From the NCBI GenBank assembly GCA_028285595.1, contig JANQOW010000084.1, positions 1 through 64,000 of the forward strand: DNA of 64,000 bases. The letters run 5' to 3'. Under the pieces are notes generated by a model. The model had not been told where the DNA came from and did not search any database. It worked only from the letters and a program-made list of their open reading frames with translations. Positions within the stretch are counted from its first letter, which is position 1. Each line of letters opens with the position of its first letter. Positions 16,897 to 25,023 of this stretch are shown here, one piece after another. This DNA is from Hyphomicrobiales bacterium (GTDB lineage: Bacteria > Pseudomonadota > Alphaproteobacteria > Rhizobiales > CAJQND01). Both the position numbers and the translations under genes were made by a program.

Positions 16897-17672
16897 GCGT
16901 GACCCATGTTTCCCCCAACATCACTGAGCGTCGCGGTGAATTCGGCGCGCAAGAGTGGCAGGCCAGAGTAGACCTCGCCGCACTGTTCCGCATCGTTGCG
17001 CACTACGGCATGTCCGATCTTGCAAATGGTGCCATTGCAGCGCGGGTGCCGGAGCGGCCGGATCATTATCTGGTGCACCCTTACGGCATGTTTTGGGAGG
17101 AGGCATCGGCCTCTGCCATGGTGGAGATCGATGCGGCCGGCCAGCCTATAGATGCGGACGCCCCTTGGCTGAACGATGGGGTTCAAAATCTCTGCCAGTG
17201 GATTTTTGGCTCAAGGCCGGAGGTCAACTTCTTCGTTCACGGGCACGAGGAAGAAGTGATGGCCGTCGGTTCCATCAAAGATGGCATTCTGCCCCTCAAC
17301 CAGCCTGCCGTTTATCTCGGCAACATCACTGGATACATCGAGTACGAGTTTGAGGAAGATGAAGCCTTCGGCTCCCACTTCGTTGAGCAGCTTGGGCAGA
17401 ACCAGATTTTGATCAGCCGCAATCATGGCTACTATGCACTGGGCGATACGGCTGCTGCGGCCTTCTTCAGGGCCTATTTCCTACGCCAAACCTGCTCAAC
17501 ACAGATCAAGACCCTCTCCATGGGCCGTGAACTCCACTTTCTCGACCCGCAAAAGGTAGCCCGGTTCCAGGATCAGATGGCCTCATCGGAGCATTACAAC
17601 TATGACGGAAAGACGGAATGGGCCGGCCTGATCCGGATGCTCGATAAGCGTGATCCTGATTACGCCACTTAA
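16893..17672 (+). CDS. Class II aldolase/adducin family protein
   Basis: A 259-residue zinc-type class II aldolase fold. The expected metal ligands are visible as HGHEEEVMAV (about 109) and RNHGYYALG (about 175), with LANGAIAARVPERPDHYLV as the phosphate/substrate loop. This is the long subfamily close to adducin heads, in which many members act on non-phosphorylated substrates. ATG lies within the stop of the dioxygenase gene (ATGA, 16893-16896), indicating translational coupling. Its stop shares TTAA with the SDR gene. The substrate is unknown; retro-aldol cleavage of the hydroxylated product of the partner is a reasonable inference. Confidence 0.87.
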   Translation: MSVTHVSPNITERRGEFGAQEWQARVDLAALFRIVAHYGMSDLANGAIAARVPERPDHYLVHPYGMFWEEASASAMVEIDAAGQPIDADAPWLNDGVQNLCQWIFGSRPEVNFFVHGHEEEVMAVGSIKDGILPLNQPAVYLGNITGYIEYEFEEDEAFGSHFVEQLGQNQILISRNHGYYALGDTAAAAFFRAYFLRQTCSTQIKTLSMGRELHFLDPQKVARFQDQMASSEHYNYDGKTEWAGLIRMLDKRDPDYAT

Positions 17673-18439
17673 AACAGCCCGGGTTGCAAAGGGGTGGCGG
17701 CCGTCAGGCCCCCATCCACGACGAAACATTGGCCGGTAACAAAGGCTGCCTCGTCGCTGGCCAGCCAAAACGCGGCGTTGGCAATGTCGGCCGGCGCGCC
17801 AAATCGGCCGGCGGCGTGGCGCGCCAGGGCGTCTTTCTTGGCGGCAGCCGGGTCCTCAGCCAGATCGAAGGCCGCATCGGCCATGCCCGTCATGATCCAA
17901 CCGGGAGAGATCGCATTACAGCGGATGCCATCCTTACCGTGATCCACTGCGATGGACCGGGTGAGGCCGTGCACGAAGGCCTTGGACGCATTGTACAGAG
18001 CCATGCCGGGGTCTGCCTGGTTGCCGCTGATGGAGCCGATATTGATGATCGCACCGCCCCCTGAAGCGGCCATAAGGGGGATGATTGTGCGGCAACAGTC
18101 GAACAGCCCGCGGGCATTGACCCCCATCAACTGATCCCAGTCGTCATCGGTGGTTTCCGGCACGGTCTTTTCAATCTGGACGCCGGAATTGTTCACCAAG
18201 ACGTCTATGGAGCCATGGGCATCCAGGGCCGCGTCGCAGAGCGCTTTAACATCCGCACTCTGCGATAGATCGGCAGAAACCCAACCGGCCGCCTCGGCAA
18301 GATCGCCGGGCCGTTCACTTCGTCCACAGGTGAGCACGTTTGCGCCCTCCGCCAGAAAGCGGTCCACAATTGCGCGTCCGATCCCGCGGCTTCCGCCGGT
18401 GATCACTGCTGATTTGCCATCCAGAGGGCGCTTGCTCAT
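17669..18439 (-). CDS. SDR family NAD(P)-dependent oxidoreductase
   Basis: A 256-residue classical short-chain dehydrogenase. Cofactor motif TGGSRGIG at residues 14-21, NNSG (about 87-90, in place of the usual NNAG), catalytic Ser in INIGSISG, and YNASK with the Tyr-x-x-x-Lys pair (about 153-157). It ends with FVTGQCFVVDGGLT, typical of FabG-like enzymes. Arg near the start of the binding loop (GGSRG, then CGRS) suggests NADP(H). It converges on the class II aldolase gene (shared TTAA) and lies 74 bases downstream of the DMT transporter on the same strand. Confidence 0.93.
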   Translation of the reverse strand: MSKRPLDGKSAVITGGSRGIGRAIVDRFLAEGANVLTCGRSERPGDLAEAAGWVSADLSQSADVKALCDAALDAHGSIDVLVNNSGVQIEKTVPETTDDDWDQLMGVNARGLFDCCRTIIPLMAASGGGAIINIGSISGNQADPGMALYNASKAFVHGLTRSIAVDHGKDGIRCNAISPGWIMTGMADAAFDLAEDPAAAKKDALARHAAGRFGAPADIANAAFWLASDEAAFVTGQCFVVDGGLTAATPLQPGLF

Positions 18440-18513
18440 TCTACTGCCTCGCTATTGGGAACGGTGCCACCTGCACCGGCTTATTTGGCCGCAAAGGGCA
18501 GCACTGGCAAGCG

Positions 18514-19401
18514 TTATCGGGCGGCCCGCGCGTTGGACGATAAGACAAGACCGCCCAGCACAATAATGCAGGATCCGATCACCACGCCCATGGCCGGCAC
18601 CTCGCCAAAGAACACCAGTCCTAAGAGTGCAGCAAAGATCAGCCAAGTGAAGTCAATCGGACCCACCACCGCAATGTCGGCTATGCGATAGCCGCGCACC
18701 ACAAAGTACTGCGCCGTGATCGCGAACGGCCCAAGGAGCACAAAGGGCAGGTTTGTCTCCAGACCCACCGGTCCCCAGGTCAAATAGGCCGGGACGGCCA
18801 GCAGGACCAATCCGAAGAAGTTTACGTGGAGCAGGATGCTCAAGGGGTTTTCGGACTGCGACAGGGTGCGGATCAGGATCGCCTCCAAACCAATGAACAA
18901 TGCGCCAATCAGGGCAATGAATGCCGGCACGCTGTAGCTGATGTCAAAGGTCTGAAAGGCGCCCCGGCTCGCCATGATGAGGCCGGCGCCAAGGCTGCAC
19001 AGGATGAGGCCCCAATAGTGCTTGCGCCGTAGGATTTCGCCAAGGATCAATGCACCGAAAGCAACCATAAAAACCACTGACAGGAGGCCGATGGCGGTTG
19101 CATCGACAATAGGCATGTTCGCAGACGCATAGATGATCGCAACTCCGCCATAAGCGCCGAAGAACGCGCGAACAATGTGGGAAAGCGGTTTGGGGCTGGC
19201 GTAGTTTAGAAACGAGCGGCCACTGACGAGCACGACGGCGCAACAGGTGAGGAGCCCGCCAAGATATCTCAGAAACAAGATCTGCAGTGGTGAGACAGAG
19301 CTTCCGGCAAACTTCCCTGACGCATAGACGAGCGTGAACATCGCCGTCGCCACCAGAACCCATAAAACGGCTTTGAAATCATCACTAAATCGGACTGACA
19401 T
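18514..19401 (-). CDS. DMT family transporter (EamA)
   Basis: A 295-residue membrane protein with about ten hydrophobic segments in two EamA halves, the usual drug/metabolite transporter length and layout (first half ends near residue 140; the second begins SVPAFIALIGALFIG). Likely a small-metabolite exporter in the inner membrane. It lies upstream of the SDR gene on the same strand and is divergent from a LysR gene, which is the likely regulator. Substrate unknown. Confidence 0.9.
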   Translation of the reverse strand: MSVRFSDDFKAVLWVLVATAMFTLVYASGKFAGSSVSPLQILFLRYLGGLLTCCAVVLVSGRSFLNYASPKPLSHIVRAFFGAYGGVAIIYASANMPIVDATAIGLLSVVFMVAFGALILGEILRRKHYWGLILCSLGAGLIMASRGAFQTFDISYSVPAFIALIGALFIGLEAILIRTLSQSENPLSILLHVNFFGLVLLAVPAYLTWGPVGLETNLPFVLLGPFAITAQYFVVRGYRIADIAVVGPIDFTWLIFAALLGLVFFGEVPAMGVVIGSCIIVLGGLVLSSNARAAR

Positions 19402-19492
19402 GTGTTCTCTCGTTGTATTGATTGATGTATTATTTTTCAGTCAGCAGCGTTATGATCAAACGAGTAATTTTGTTTTTGAATGAGAAAAATTG

Positions 19493-20374
19493 ATGCAATA
19501 TTCCTTGAATGCCGTGCGTGCGTTCACAGTTGCCGCCCGCCATGGCAGCATCCTTCAGGCGGCCGATGAGTTGCGTGTCACGCCCGGCGCCGTGAGCCAT
19601 CAGGTCAAAAACCTAGAGACCTCTCTGGGCGCGGCCTTGTTCACCCGGGCCAACAATTCCATTAGCTTGACCGACGCGGGCCGCCAGTTTTTCCAGGATG
19701 CAAGTTCGGCCATCGCCATGATCGAGCGGTCGGCAAGGGCACTCACGCGGGCAGAGGACGAACTGGTGATCCGTGTTTCGATCACACTGGCCGTGCGCTG
19801 GTTGATCCCGGCGCTGGAACGCTTCAAGCGCGCTCACCCCAAGGTGCGCATCCGGGTGGAAACCACCCACTATGTGGACTTCCCGCTGGGTGGCCATTCG
19901 GATATTGCGATCACCTACCGCCGCTTTCCCGAACACGATGCCTCAGATGACCGGGAGGGTGAATTGCTCTTGCGCGACTTTAGCAGACCGGTTCTTTCGC
20001 CGGCTCTTTTGGCCAAAAGCGCCTATGAGAGCCGCAGCGATATCGCGGAGATCCCGGCCCTGAAATGCTCTGACGTCAATTGGGATTGGAGACTGTGGAC
20101 GCAGCGCGTGGGACTTGACCATGGCGACCTTGTGTTTGCCGATGAGTTCGACACCGACGACAGCGCCCTCAGGGCCGCAGCAGCGGGCCTCGGCATGGTG
20201 CTGGCCACGCCATTGCATGTGGAGGCCGAGATTAAGTCTGGAGCGCTCATAGAGCTGCCGGACGCACCTGCCGTTGAAGTGGGCGGACTTTATCTTCTGA
20301 CAGGCTCAACCAGGACCAAAGCGGTGCGCCAGTTCCGCACCTGGCTTCATAAAGAGTTCGCCGAGCTGGGTTGA
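19493..20374 (+). CDS. LysR family transcriptional regulator (GcvA-like)
   Basis: A 293-residue regulator with the N-terminal helix-turn-helix (SLNAVRAFTVAARHGSILQA, ADELRVTPGAVSHQVKNLE) in the GcvA/AmpR style. The effector domain follows from about residue 90. The GcvA hallmark 'W...P.L..F' appears as VRWLIPALERFKRAHP. ATG at 19493 is preferred over the overlapping TTG at 19490. The 91-base divergent gap to the DMT transporter is AT-rich and probably holds the shared operator. Confidence 0.92.
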   Translation: MQYSLNAVRAFTVAARHGSILQAADELRVTPGAVSHQVKNLETSLGAALFTRANNSISLTDAGRQFFQDASSAIAMIERSARALTRAEDELVIRVSITLAVRWLIPALERFKRAHPKVRIRVETTHYVDFPLGGHSDIAITYRRFPEHDASDDREGELLLRDFSRPVLSPALLAKSAYESRSDIAEIPALKCSDVNWDWRLWTQRVGLDHGDLVFADEFDTDDSALRAAAAGLGMVLATPLHVEAEIKSGALIELPDAPAVEVGGLYLLTGSTRTKAVRQFRTWLHKEFAELG

Positions 20375-20397
20375 CGGTGGAGCGATACAAAAACTCT

Positions 20398-20426
20398 TTG
20401 CGCAAAGCACGTTCCCCCCCTATATA
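20398..20426 (+). promoter_or_regulatory. Candidate housekeeping promoter of trcR
   Basis: TTGCGC (20398-20403), a 17-base spacer and TATATA (20421-20426), the best sigma-70-like pair in the gap before the TrcR gene. The -35 box lies within the palindrome TTTGCGCAAA (20397-20406), which could also be an operator. The start codon is about 80 bases downstream and is preceded by AAGGAGAG. Confidence 0.5.
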
Positions 20427-20508
20427 GAGCTTAATCCCCAACATGGATCAGGTGTCCGCTGACACCGAACAACAGAGCCAAAAGATCCGGCTCTGAAGGA
20501 GAGAACGC

Positions 20509-21384
20509 ATGGCCGCAGCCCCATTAATGCCTAAAGCCACAGCCGTTTGGCTGGTGGACAACACCGCACTGACATTTCGCCAGATCGCCGACTTTTGCCA
20601 GCTTCATGAGCTGGAAGTAAAAGGCATTGCCGATGGCGATGTGGCCATGGGGATTAAGGGCATGGACCCGATCACCAGTGGTCAGCTCACCCGTGATGAG
20701 CTGGAGAAAGCACAAAAAGACCCCGGCCACCGGCTCGCGATTGCCGAATCGAAGGTTGAGATCCCTGTGGTGAAGTCCAAAAAAGGCCCGCGCTACACGC
20801 CCGTTTCGCGCCGTCAGGACCGCCCCGACGCCATTGACTGGTTGCTGCGCAAGCATCCCGAGTTGACCGATGCGCAAATCATCAAGCTGGTGGGCACCAC
20901 GAAGCCGACAATCGCAGCAATCCGCGAGCACACCCATTGGAACTCGCCGAACATCCAACCGCGTGATCCCGTTACTTTGGGACTGTGCTCGCAGATCGAT
21001 CTGGACGGTGCCGTGCGCAAGGCCGCTGAGCGCCTCGAGAAAGAACGCATTAAAGCTGAGAAAGAAGCGGCCAAGCTGGGCACGCTCATGCCGGCCGAAC
21101 AAACAACCGATGAAGCTGAGGCCACCGAGGCCACCGCAACAGCAGAAGAAATCGGCGCTGCCATGGCCGCTGCAGTCTCCATGACACCTGTGGGAGATGA
21201 GGCGCCGGCCGAGCCGGAACAGGTCGCCATGGAGCCACCGGTTGATGAGGTCATTAATCCTGAAGACGTGTTCGGTGCCGCTCCCAGCGCGGAGCCGGAA
21301 AAAGACGACGATGCGCCAGATCCTGATTCAGTGTTCGCCAAATTGGCCGAGCTGAAGAAGGAAATGTCTGACGACGACACTTAA
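20509..21384 (+). CDS. Cell cycle transcriptional regulator TrcR (DUF1013)
   Basis: A 291-residue protein with the alphaproteobacterial DUF1013 domain over about residues 5-185: MPKATAVWLVDNTALTFRQI, HELEVKGIADG, MGIKGMDPITSGQLT, YTPVSRRQDRPDAI, and the helix-turn-helix-like LTDAQIIKLVGTTKPTIAAI. The last third is acidic and low-complexity (Ala, Glu, Asp, Pro), ending KEMSDDDT. This family is linked to cell-cycle regulation in Caulobacter relatives; its targets here are unknown. A good Shine-Dalgarno (AAGGAGAG) precedes ATG 20509. It shares TTAA with the stop of the convergent dehydratase gene. Confidence 0.88.
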   Translation: MAAAPLMPKATAVWLVDNTALTFRQIADFCQLHELEVKGIADGDVAMGIKGMDPITSGQLTRDELEKAQKDPGHRLAIAESKVEIPVVKSKKGPRYTPVSRRQDRPDAIDWLLRKHPELTDAQIIKLVGTTKPTIAAIREHTHWNSPNIQPRDPVTLGLCSQIDLDGAVRKAAERLEKERIKAEKEAAKLGTLMPAEQTTDEAEATEATATAEEIGAAMAAAVSMTPVGDEAPAEPEQVAMEPPVDEVINPEDVFGAAPSAEPEKDDDAPDPDSVFAKLAELKKEMSDDDT

Positions 21385-22541
21385 GCGATTTTGTAGGCGT
21401 CCAAGAAAGCGCGATCGATCTCGAGGCCAAGACCTGGCCCAGTGGGCAAGGCGATGGTGCCGTCGTTCCGGGCCACTTGCTCCTGGATGTTCAAGGGTTC
21501 GGTCAGCATCTCATCGCGGAACCTGTTCAACGTTGTGTCAAACTCCAACATGGGTTGAGCCTGATGCAGGCCGCCGGGCAAATCCGGCATGGCGGTGAGC
21601 AGATGCATGTTGGTGGTGACCGCGACAGCCGAACCCCAGACATGGTTGATCACGGGCGTGAAGTGGCTGTGGCACAGCGCGAGAACCTTCAGGTACTCTG
21701 AGATTCCGCCAAGCCCGCACACTTCCGGCTGAGCAATATCGACACAGCGGTTCTCAAGTAGGGGCTTCCAGCCCCAGCGGGTGAATTCGGCTTCTCCGCC
21801 AGATATGTTGACCTTGAGCCCCGCCCGCAATTCGCGGTAGCCGGCATGGTCTTCCGGGGCCACCGGCTCTTCGAACCAGTAGACACCAAACTCCTCAAGC
21901 GCCCGGCCCATGTAGAAAGCCTCTGGCGTCGTGTAGCAATGGTTTGCATCCACCATAAAGCGGAAGCCATCGCCCAGGCCGCGGCGCACGGCTTCCACCA
22001 GCTTAACATCTTCCTTTGGGCCGAGCCCCACCTTCATCTTGGTTGCCCGAAAGCCGGCCTCCTTGATGCGGGCAGCTTCCTCTTCAAATGCGCCGGCGAG
22101 ATCGGGCACTTTGCGCAGCATCATTCCGTAGCCATAAACATCAAGCCGCTCGCGGCACTTTCCGCCAATCATCTCATAAAGCGGAAGACCGGCAATCTTA
22201 CCGGCGATGTCCCAAAGCGCGATGTCGATGCCGGAAAGCGCCTGGATGGGCATGCCCTTTTGGCCATGGTCGCGCATTAAATTATACGCCTTGTGCCAGA
22301 GCCGCTCGCGATCCAGAGGAGGTTCGCCAAGGATCATCGGGCCGATCACCTGCTCCACGATGGTCTTGTTGGCGAGCGCCACCTGGCCGGGGCCAAAACA
22401 TTCTCCCCACCCGGTAATGCCTTCATCGGTTTCCACTTCAACCAAATGTGCGGTGCGCTTGGCGTAGTACTGCTGGGAATAGCCGAGCTCTTGTCCAAGG
22501 TCATGCTGAAGGACGTGACTTGTAACGTTCGTGATCTTCAT
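21381..22541 (-). CDS. Mandelate racemase/muconate lactonizing enzyme family protein (probable acid-sugar dehydratase)
   Basis: A 386-residue enolase-superfamily enzyme. Visible catalytic elements: K-x-K in RATKMKVG (about 163-170), metal ligands Asp in MVDANHCY, Glu in WFEEPV and Glu in SGGEAEF, and the His general base in VINHVWGSAV. The K-x-K with a His-Asp dyad is the mandelate racemase/galactonate-dehydratase arrangement. Expected reaction: abstraction of the proton alpha to a carboxylate, most likely dehydration of an aldonate. ATG at 22541 (MKITNVTSHVLQHD) is the family start; the frame is open upstream only as antisense of the next gene. Substrate not assignable by reading. Confidence 0.9.
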   Translation of the reverse strand: MKITNVTSHVLQHDLGQELGYSQQYYAKRTAHLVEVETDEGITGWGECFGPGQVALANKTIVEQVIGPMILGEPPLDRERLWHKAYNLMRDHGQKGMPIQALSGIDIALWDIAGKIAGLPLYEMIGGKCRERLDVYGYGMMLRKVPDLAGAFEEEAARIKEAGFRATKMKVGLGPKEDVKLVEAVRRGLGDGFRFMVDANHCYTTPEAFYMGRALEEFGVYWFEEPVAPEDHAGYRELRAGLKVNISGGEAEFTRWGWKPLLENRCVDIAQPEVCGLGGISEYLKVLALCHSHFTPVINHVWGSAVAVTTNMHLLTAMPDLPGGLHQAQPMLEFDTTLNRFRDEMLTEPLNIQEQVARNDGTIALPTGPGLGLEIDRAFLDAYKIA

Positions 22542-22655
22542 GGGCGGGATCTTTTGTTTGGGCAGCAGGAAAAGCCTTAGCAAATCTGCCTCTTTGCGCC
22601 AAATCGCAAGAAACGGGTCGCCGGTCCGCATGGCATTGTGGGAAGAGAGCAAGCC

Positions 22656-23354
22656 ATGACAGACACAATCGCAACAGCAGACTGGAACCGGATCACCGAT
22701 GAGCTCAACGCCGATGGCCACGCCATGATTGGGCCGGTGCTGAGCGCAAAGGAGTGCCAAAGCCTCAGCGCCGCTTATGAGGAGGAAGCGCTCTACCGAA
22801 GCCATATCCACATGAAGCGGCATGGTTTCGGGCAGGGCGAATACAAGTACTTCTCCTATCCGCTGCCCGATCCGGTGGCGCGCTTGCGCACGGCGCTTTA
22901 CCCGCCTTTGGCACGCATTGCCGGCCAGTGGGAGCACCAGCTGGGCACCGGCCGCACGTACCCGTCAGACCATTCCGGCTTGCTCGAGCGGTGCCATCGC
23001 GACGGTCAGAGCCGGCCCACACCCTTGATCTTAAAGTACGGCCCGGGAGACTATAACTGTCTGCACCAAGATCTTTATGGTGAGCACATGTTCCCCATCC
23101 AGGTGGTGGTCCTGCTCAGCGGCGAAGGAACCTTCGAGGGTGGAGAATTCGTTCTGACCGAACAGCGACCACGCATGCAGTCGCGCGCTGAGGTCGTGCC
23201 GCTCAAGCAGGGCTGCGCGGTGGCGTTCGCCGTGAATGAACGCCCGAAGCTTGGGACGCGAGGCTACTACAGAGTGAAGCAACGGCACGGTGTGAGCAGA
23301 CTAAGAGCCGGACAACGGCTCACGCTCGGAATCATCTTTCACGATGCCAAATAG
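22656..23354 (+). CDS. 2OG-Fe(II) oxygenase, prolyl 4-hydroxylase-like
   Basis: A 232-residue dioxygenase. The HxD ligand pair is in NCLHQDLYGEHMFPIQVVVL and the distal His in KQRHGVSRLRAGQRLTLGII, with the Arg that binds 2-oxoglutarate in the same strand. GTFEGGEFVLTEQRPRMQSR is typical of the family. The protein is reminiscent of small bacterial hydroxylases that modify free or nucleic-acid substrates; target unknown. ATG at 22656 follows GAGAGCAAGCC. It diverges from the dehydratase gene and ends 8 bases before the stop of the convergent flavoenzyme gene. Confidence 0.85.
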   Translation: MTDTIATADWNRITDELNADGHAMIGPVLSAKECQSLSAAYEEEALYRSHIHMKRHGFGQGEYKYFSYPLPDPVARLRTALYPPLARIAGQWEHQLGTGRTYPSDHSGLLERCHRDGQSRPTPLILKYGPGDYNCLHQDLYGEHMFPIQVVVLLSGEGTFEGGEFVLTEQRPRMQSRAEVVPLKQGCAVAFAVNERPKLGTRGYYRVKQRHGVSRLRAGQRLTLGIIFHDAK

Positions 23355-23362
23355 AACAGCGC

Positions 23363-24955
23363 CTATCGAACGATCACTCCTGGGTTCATAATGCCGGCAG
23401 GATCGAGTTTGGCCTTAACTGCACCAAGCGCTTGGCCGAAGAGTTCCGGACGCTGGGTCTCGTACCATTCCATATGGTCCCGCCCCACCGCGTGGTGATG
23501 GGTGATGGTGCCGCCGGCCTTAATCAGCGCGTCTGAGGCCCGCTTCTTGATCTCCAGCCACTGTTCGGCCAGCGCCTCGTGGCGGCCTTGGCCCACAAAC
23601 GTGTAGTACGGCGCCGGGCCGTCCGGATAGACATGTGTGAAGCGCGTGCTCACCGTGGCCGGACCGCCCGTTACCTCCTCCACAGCTTGGCGTGTCGCAC
23701 TCACCACGGCGCTGTGGAACTCCGCAAACCGGTCCCAGGTGATGGCGGTTTCAAACGTATCGTGAATGATACCGGCGGAAACAGCAGGTGGGCGGAAATG
23801 GGGCATCTTGATGAAGGCTGTTCGCCAGGCGCCGGCCGTGCCCGAAGTGTGGCCCGCCTCATCATCTTCAGCGCTTTCCGGCACACCGCCATGGTCGGCG
23901 CAGACTTCCATTGCGCGCGCCATCCAGGCGTCCACCGGGTGATCGGCATTTTCAAAGGCCAAGACCACAATGGTGCTCCTGCCATCGCCAAATCCGCTCA
24001 GATCAGCTTCCTCCGCATCCAGCAAACGCACGTTGGAGGGGTAAAGCCCTGCTTGTGAGATCACGCGGATGGCTTCGGCCGCATCTTCAAGCCTGTCAAA
24101 CAAGATGGCGGTTGAGGCCCTGAACGTGGGGCGGTCCTGCAAGCGCATCCATGCCTCCGTAATGATGCCGAGTGCACCTTCAGAGCCGATCATGAGGCGG
24201 TCCGGACTGGGTCCCGCACCAGAGCCCGGCAGCCGCCGGCTCTCCATGATACCGGATGGAGTGAGGCTCCGGGTGCTTTCCACGAAATCATCGATATGGG
24301 TGTAGAGGGTCGCGAAATGACCACCTGACCTGGTGGCAATCATGCCGCCGAGGGTGGCCATTTCAAAGCTCTGGGGGAAATGGCGCATGGTGAGGCCATG
24401 GCCGCGAAGAGCGCTTTCAATGTCAGGTCCTGTGGCACCGCCCTGAATGCGCGCGGCACGGCTTTCGCGGTCAACCTCAACCACCTGGTTCAACTCGGTA
24501 AGGTCCAGCGACACAGCGCCATTGAACGCGCCGCTCACATCCGGCTCCACGCCGCCAACAACGCTCGAGCCGCCGCCATAGGGGATCACCGCTACGTTTT
24601 GACCGCCGGCCCAGGTGAGCAACTCTGCGATTTGGTCCTCATTTTTAGGCCGGGCCACAAAGTCAGGGGCGTTCCGGTAGTCCCCGTCGATCATGCGCAC
24701 ATAATCTGGATAAGATTGGCCATACGTGTGGGTCAGCCGCTCAAAGCGTTCGGTGGTGCAAAAGCCGCTCAACGCGGCGGGGACATCAACACGTGGTGCT
24801 GGAAGATTGACGGCCTCCGGGGGCGGGATGTCTTTGCGTGCGAACTGGGCGCCGCCAAAGCGCTTGGAGTAGCCGGCAAGAAGCGCTGTTTCCTCGTCGG
24901 AGGTCAGCCCGTCGCCTTCAAATCCCCACCCGCAGTAATTGAGCGCGCGCACCAT
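23363..24955 (-). CDS. FAD-binding oxidoreductase, alkyldihydroxyacetonephosphate synthase-like
   Basis: A 530-residue flavoprotein. The PCMH-type FAD domain runs from about 95 to 280 (VIPYGGGSSVVGG is the pyrophosphate loop; PQSFEMATLGGMIATRSGG and IGSEGALGIITEAW follow). The C-terminal cap has FTHVYPDGPAPYYTF and the His tract in TITHHHAVGRDH, as in plasmalogen-pathway ADPS. ADPS swaps the acyl chain of acyl-DHAP for an alkyl group; bacterial relatives of this size often have other, mostly unknown, substrates. It starts 68 bases after the photolyase gene on the same strand, so they may be cotranscribed. A hairpin covers its ribosome binding site. Confidence 0.87.
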   Translation of the reverse strand: MVRALNYCGWGFEGDGLTSDEETALLAGYSKRFGGAQFARKDIPPPEAVNLPAPRVDVPAALSGFCTTERFERLTHTYGQSYPDYVRMIDGDYRNAPDFVARPKNEDQIAELLTWAGGQNVAVIPYGGGSSVVGGVEPDVSGAFNGAVSLDLTELNQVVEVDRESRAARIQGGATGPDIESALRGHGLTMRHFPQSFEMATLGGMIATRSGGHFATLYTHIDDFVESTRSLTPSGIMESRRLPGSGAGPSPDRLMIGSEGALGIITEAWMRLQDRPTFRASTAILFDRLEDAAEAIRVISQAGLYPSNVRLLDAEEADLSGFGDGRSTIVVLAFENADHPVDAWMARAMEVCADHGGVPESAEDDEAGHTSGTAGAWRTAFIKMPHFRPPAVSAGIIHDTFETAITWDRFAEFHSAVVSATRQAVEEVTGGPATVSTRFTHVYPDGPAPYYTFVGQGRHEALAEQWLEIKKRASDALIKAGGTITHHHAVGRDHMEWYETQRPELFGQALGAVKAKLDPAGIMNPGVIVR

Positions 24956-24962
24956 GAGCCTA

Positions 24963-24989
24963 CCTCTCCACCTTGCTGTACTGGAGAGG
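24963..24989 (-). promoter_or_regulatory. Inverted repeat over the ribosome binding site of the ADPS-like gene
   Basis: CCTCTCCA (24963-24970) and TGGAGAGG (24982-24989) form a perfect 8-bp stem with an 11-base loop. On the minus strand the arm nearest the gene reads TGGAGAGG and lies 8 bases before the ATG, so it includes the Shine-Dalgarno. Pairing would hide it. The effect on translation is inference. Confidence 0.45.
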
Positions 24990-25023
24990 CTACCTCGCAG
25001 CTCGTGGGGCCTGCAAGCCCGCT

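Noticed and set aside
22542-22937. N-terminal extension of the enolase-superfamily dehydratase
   Set aside because: It runs antisense through the divergent oxygenase gene; the canonical start MKIT is at 22541.
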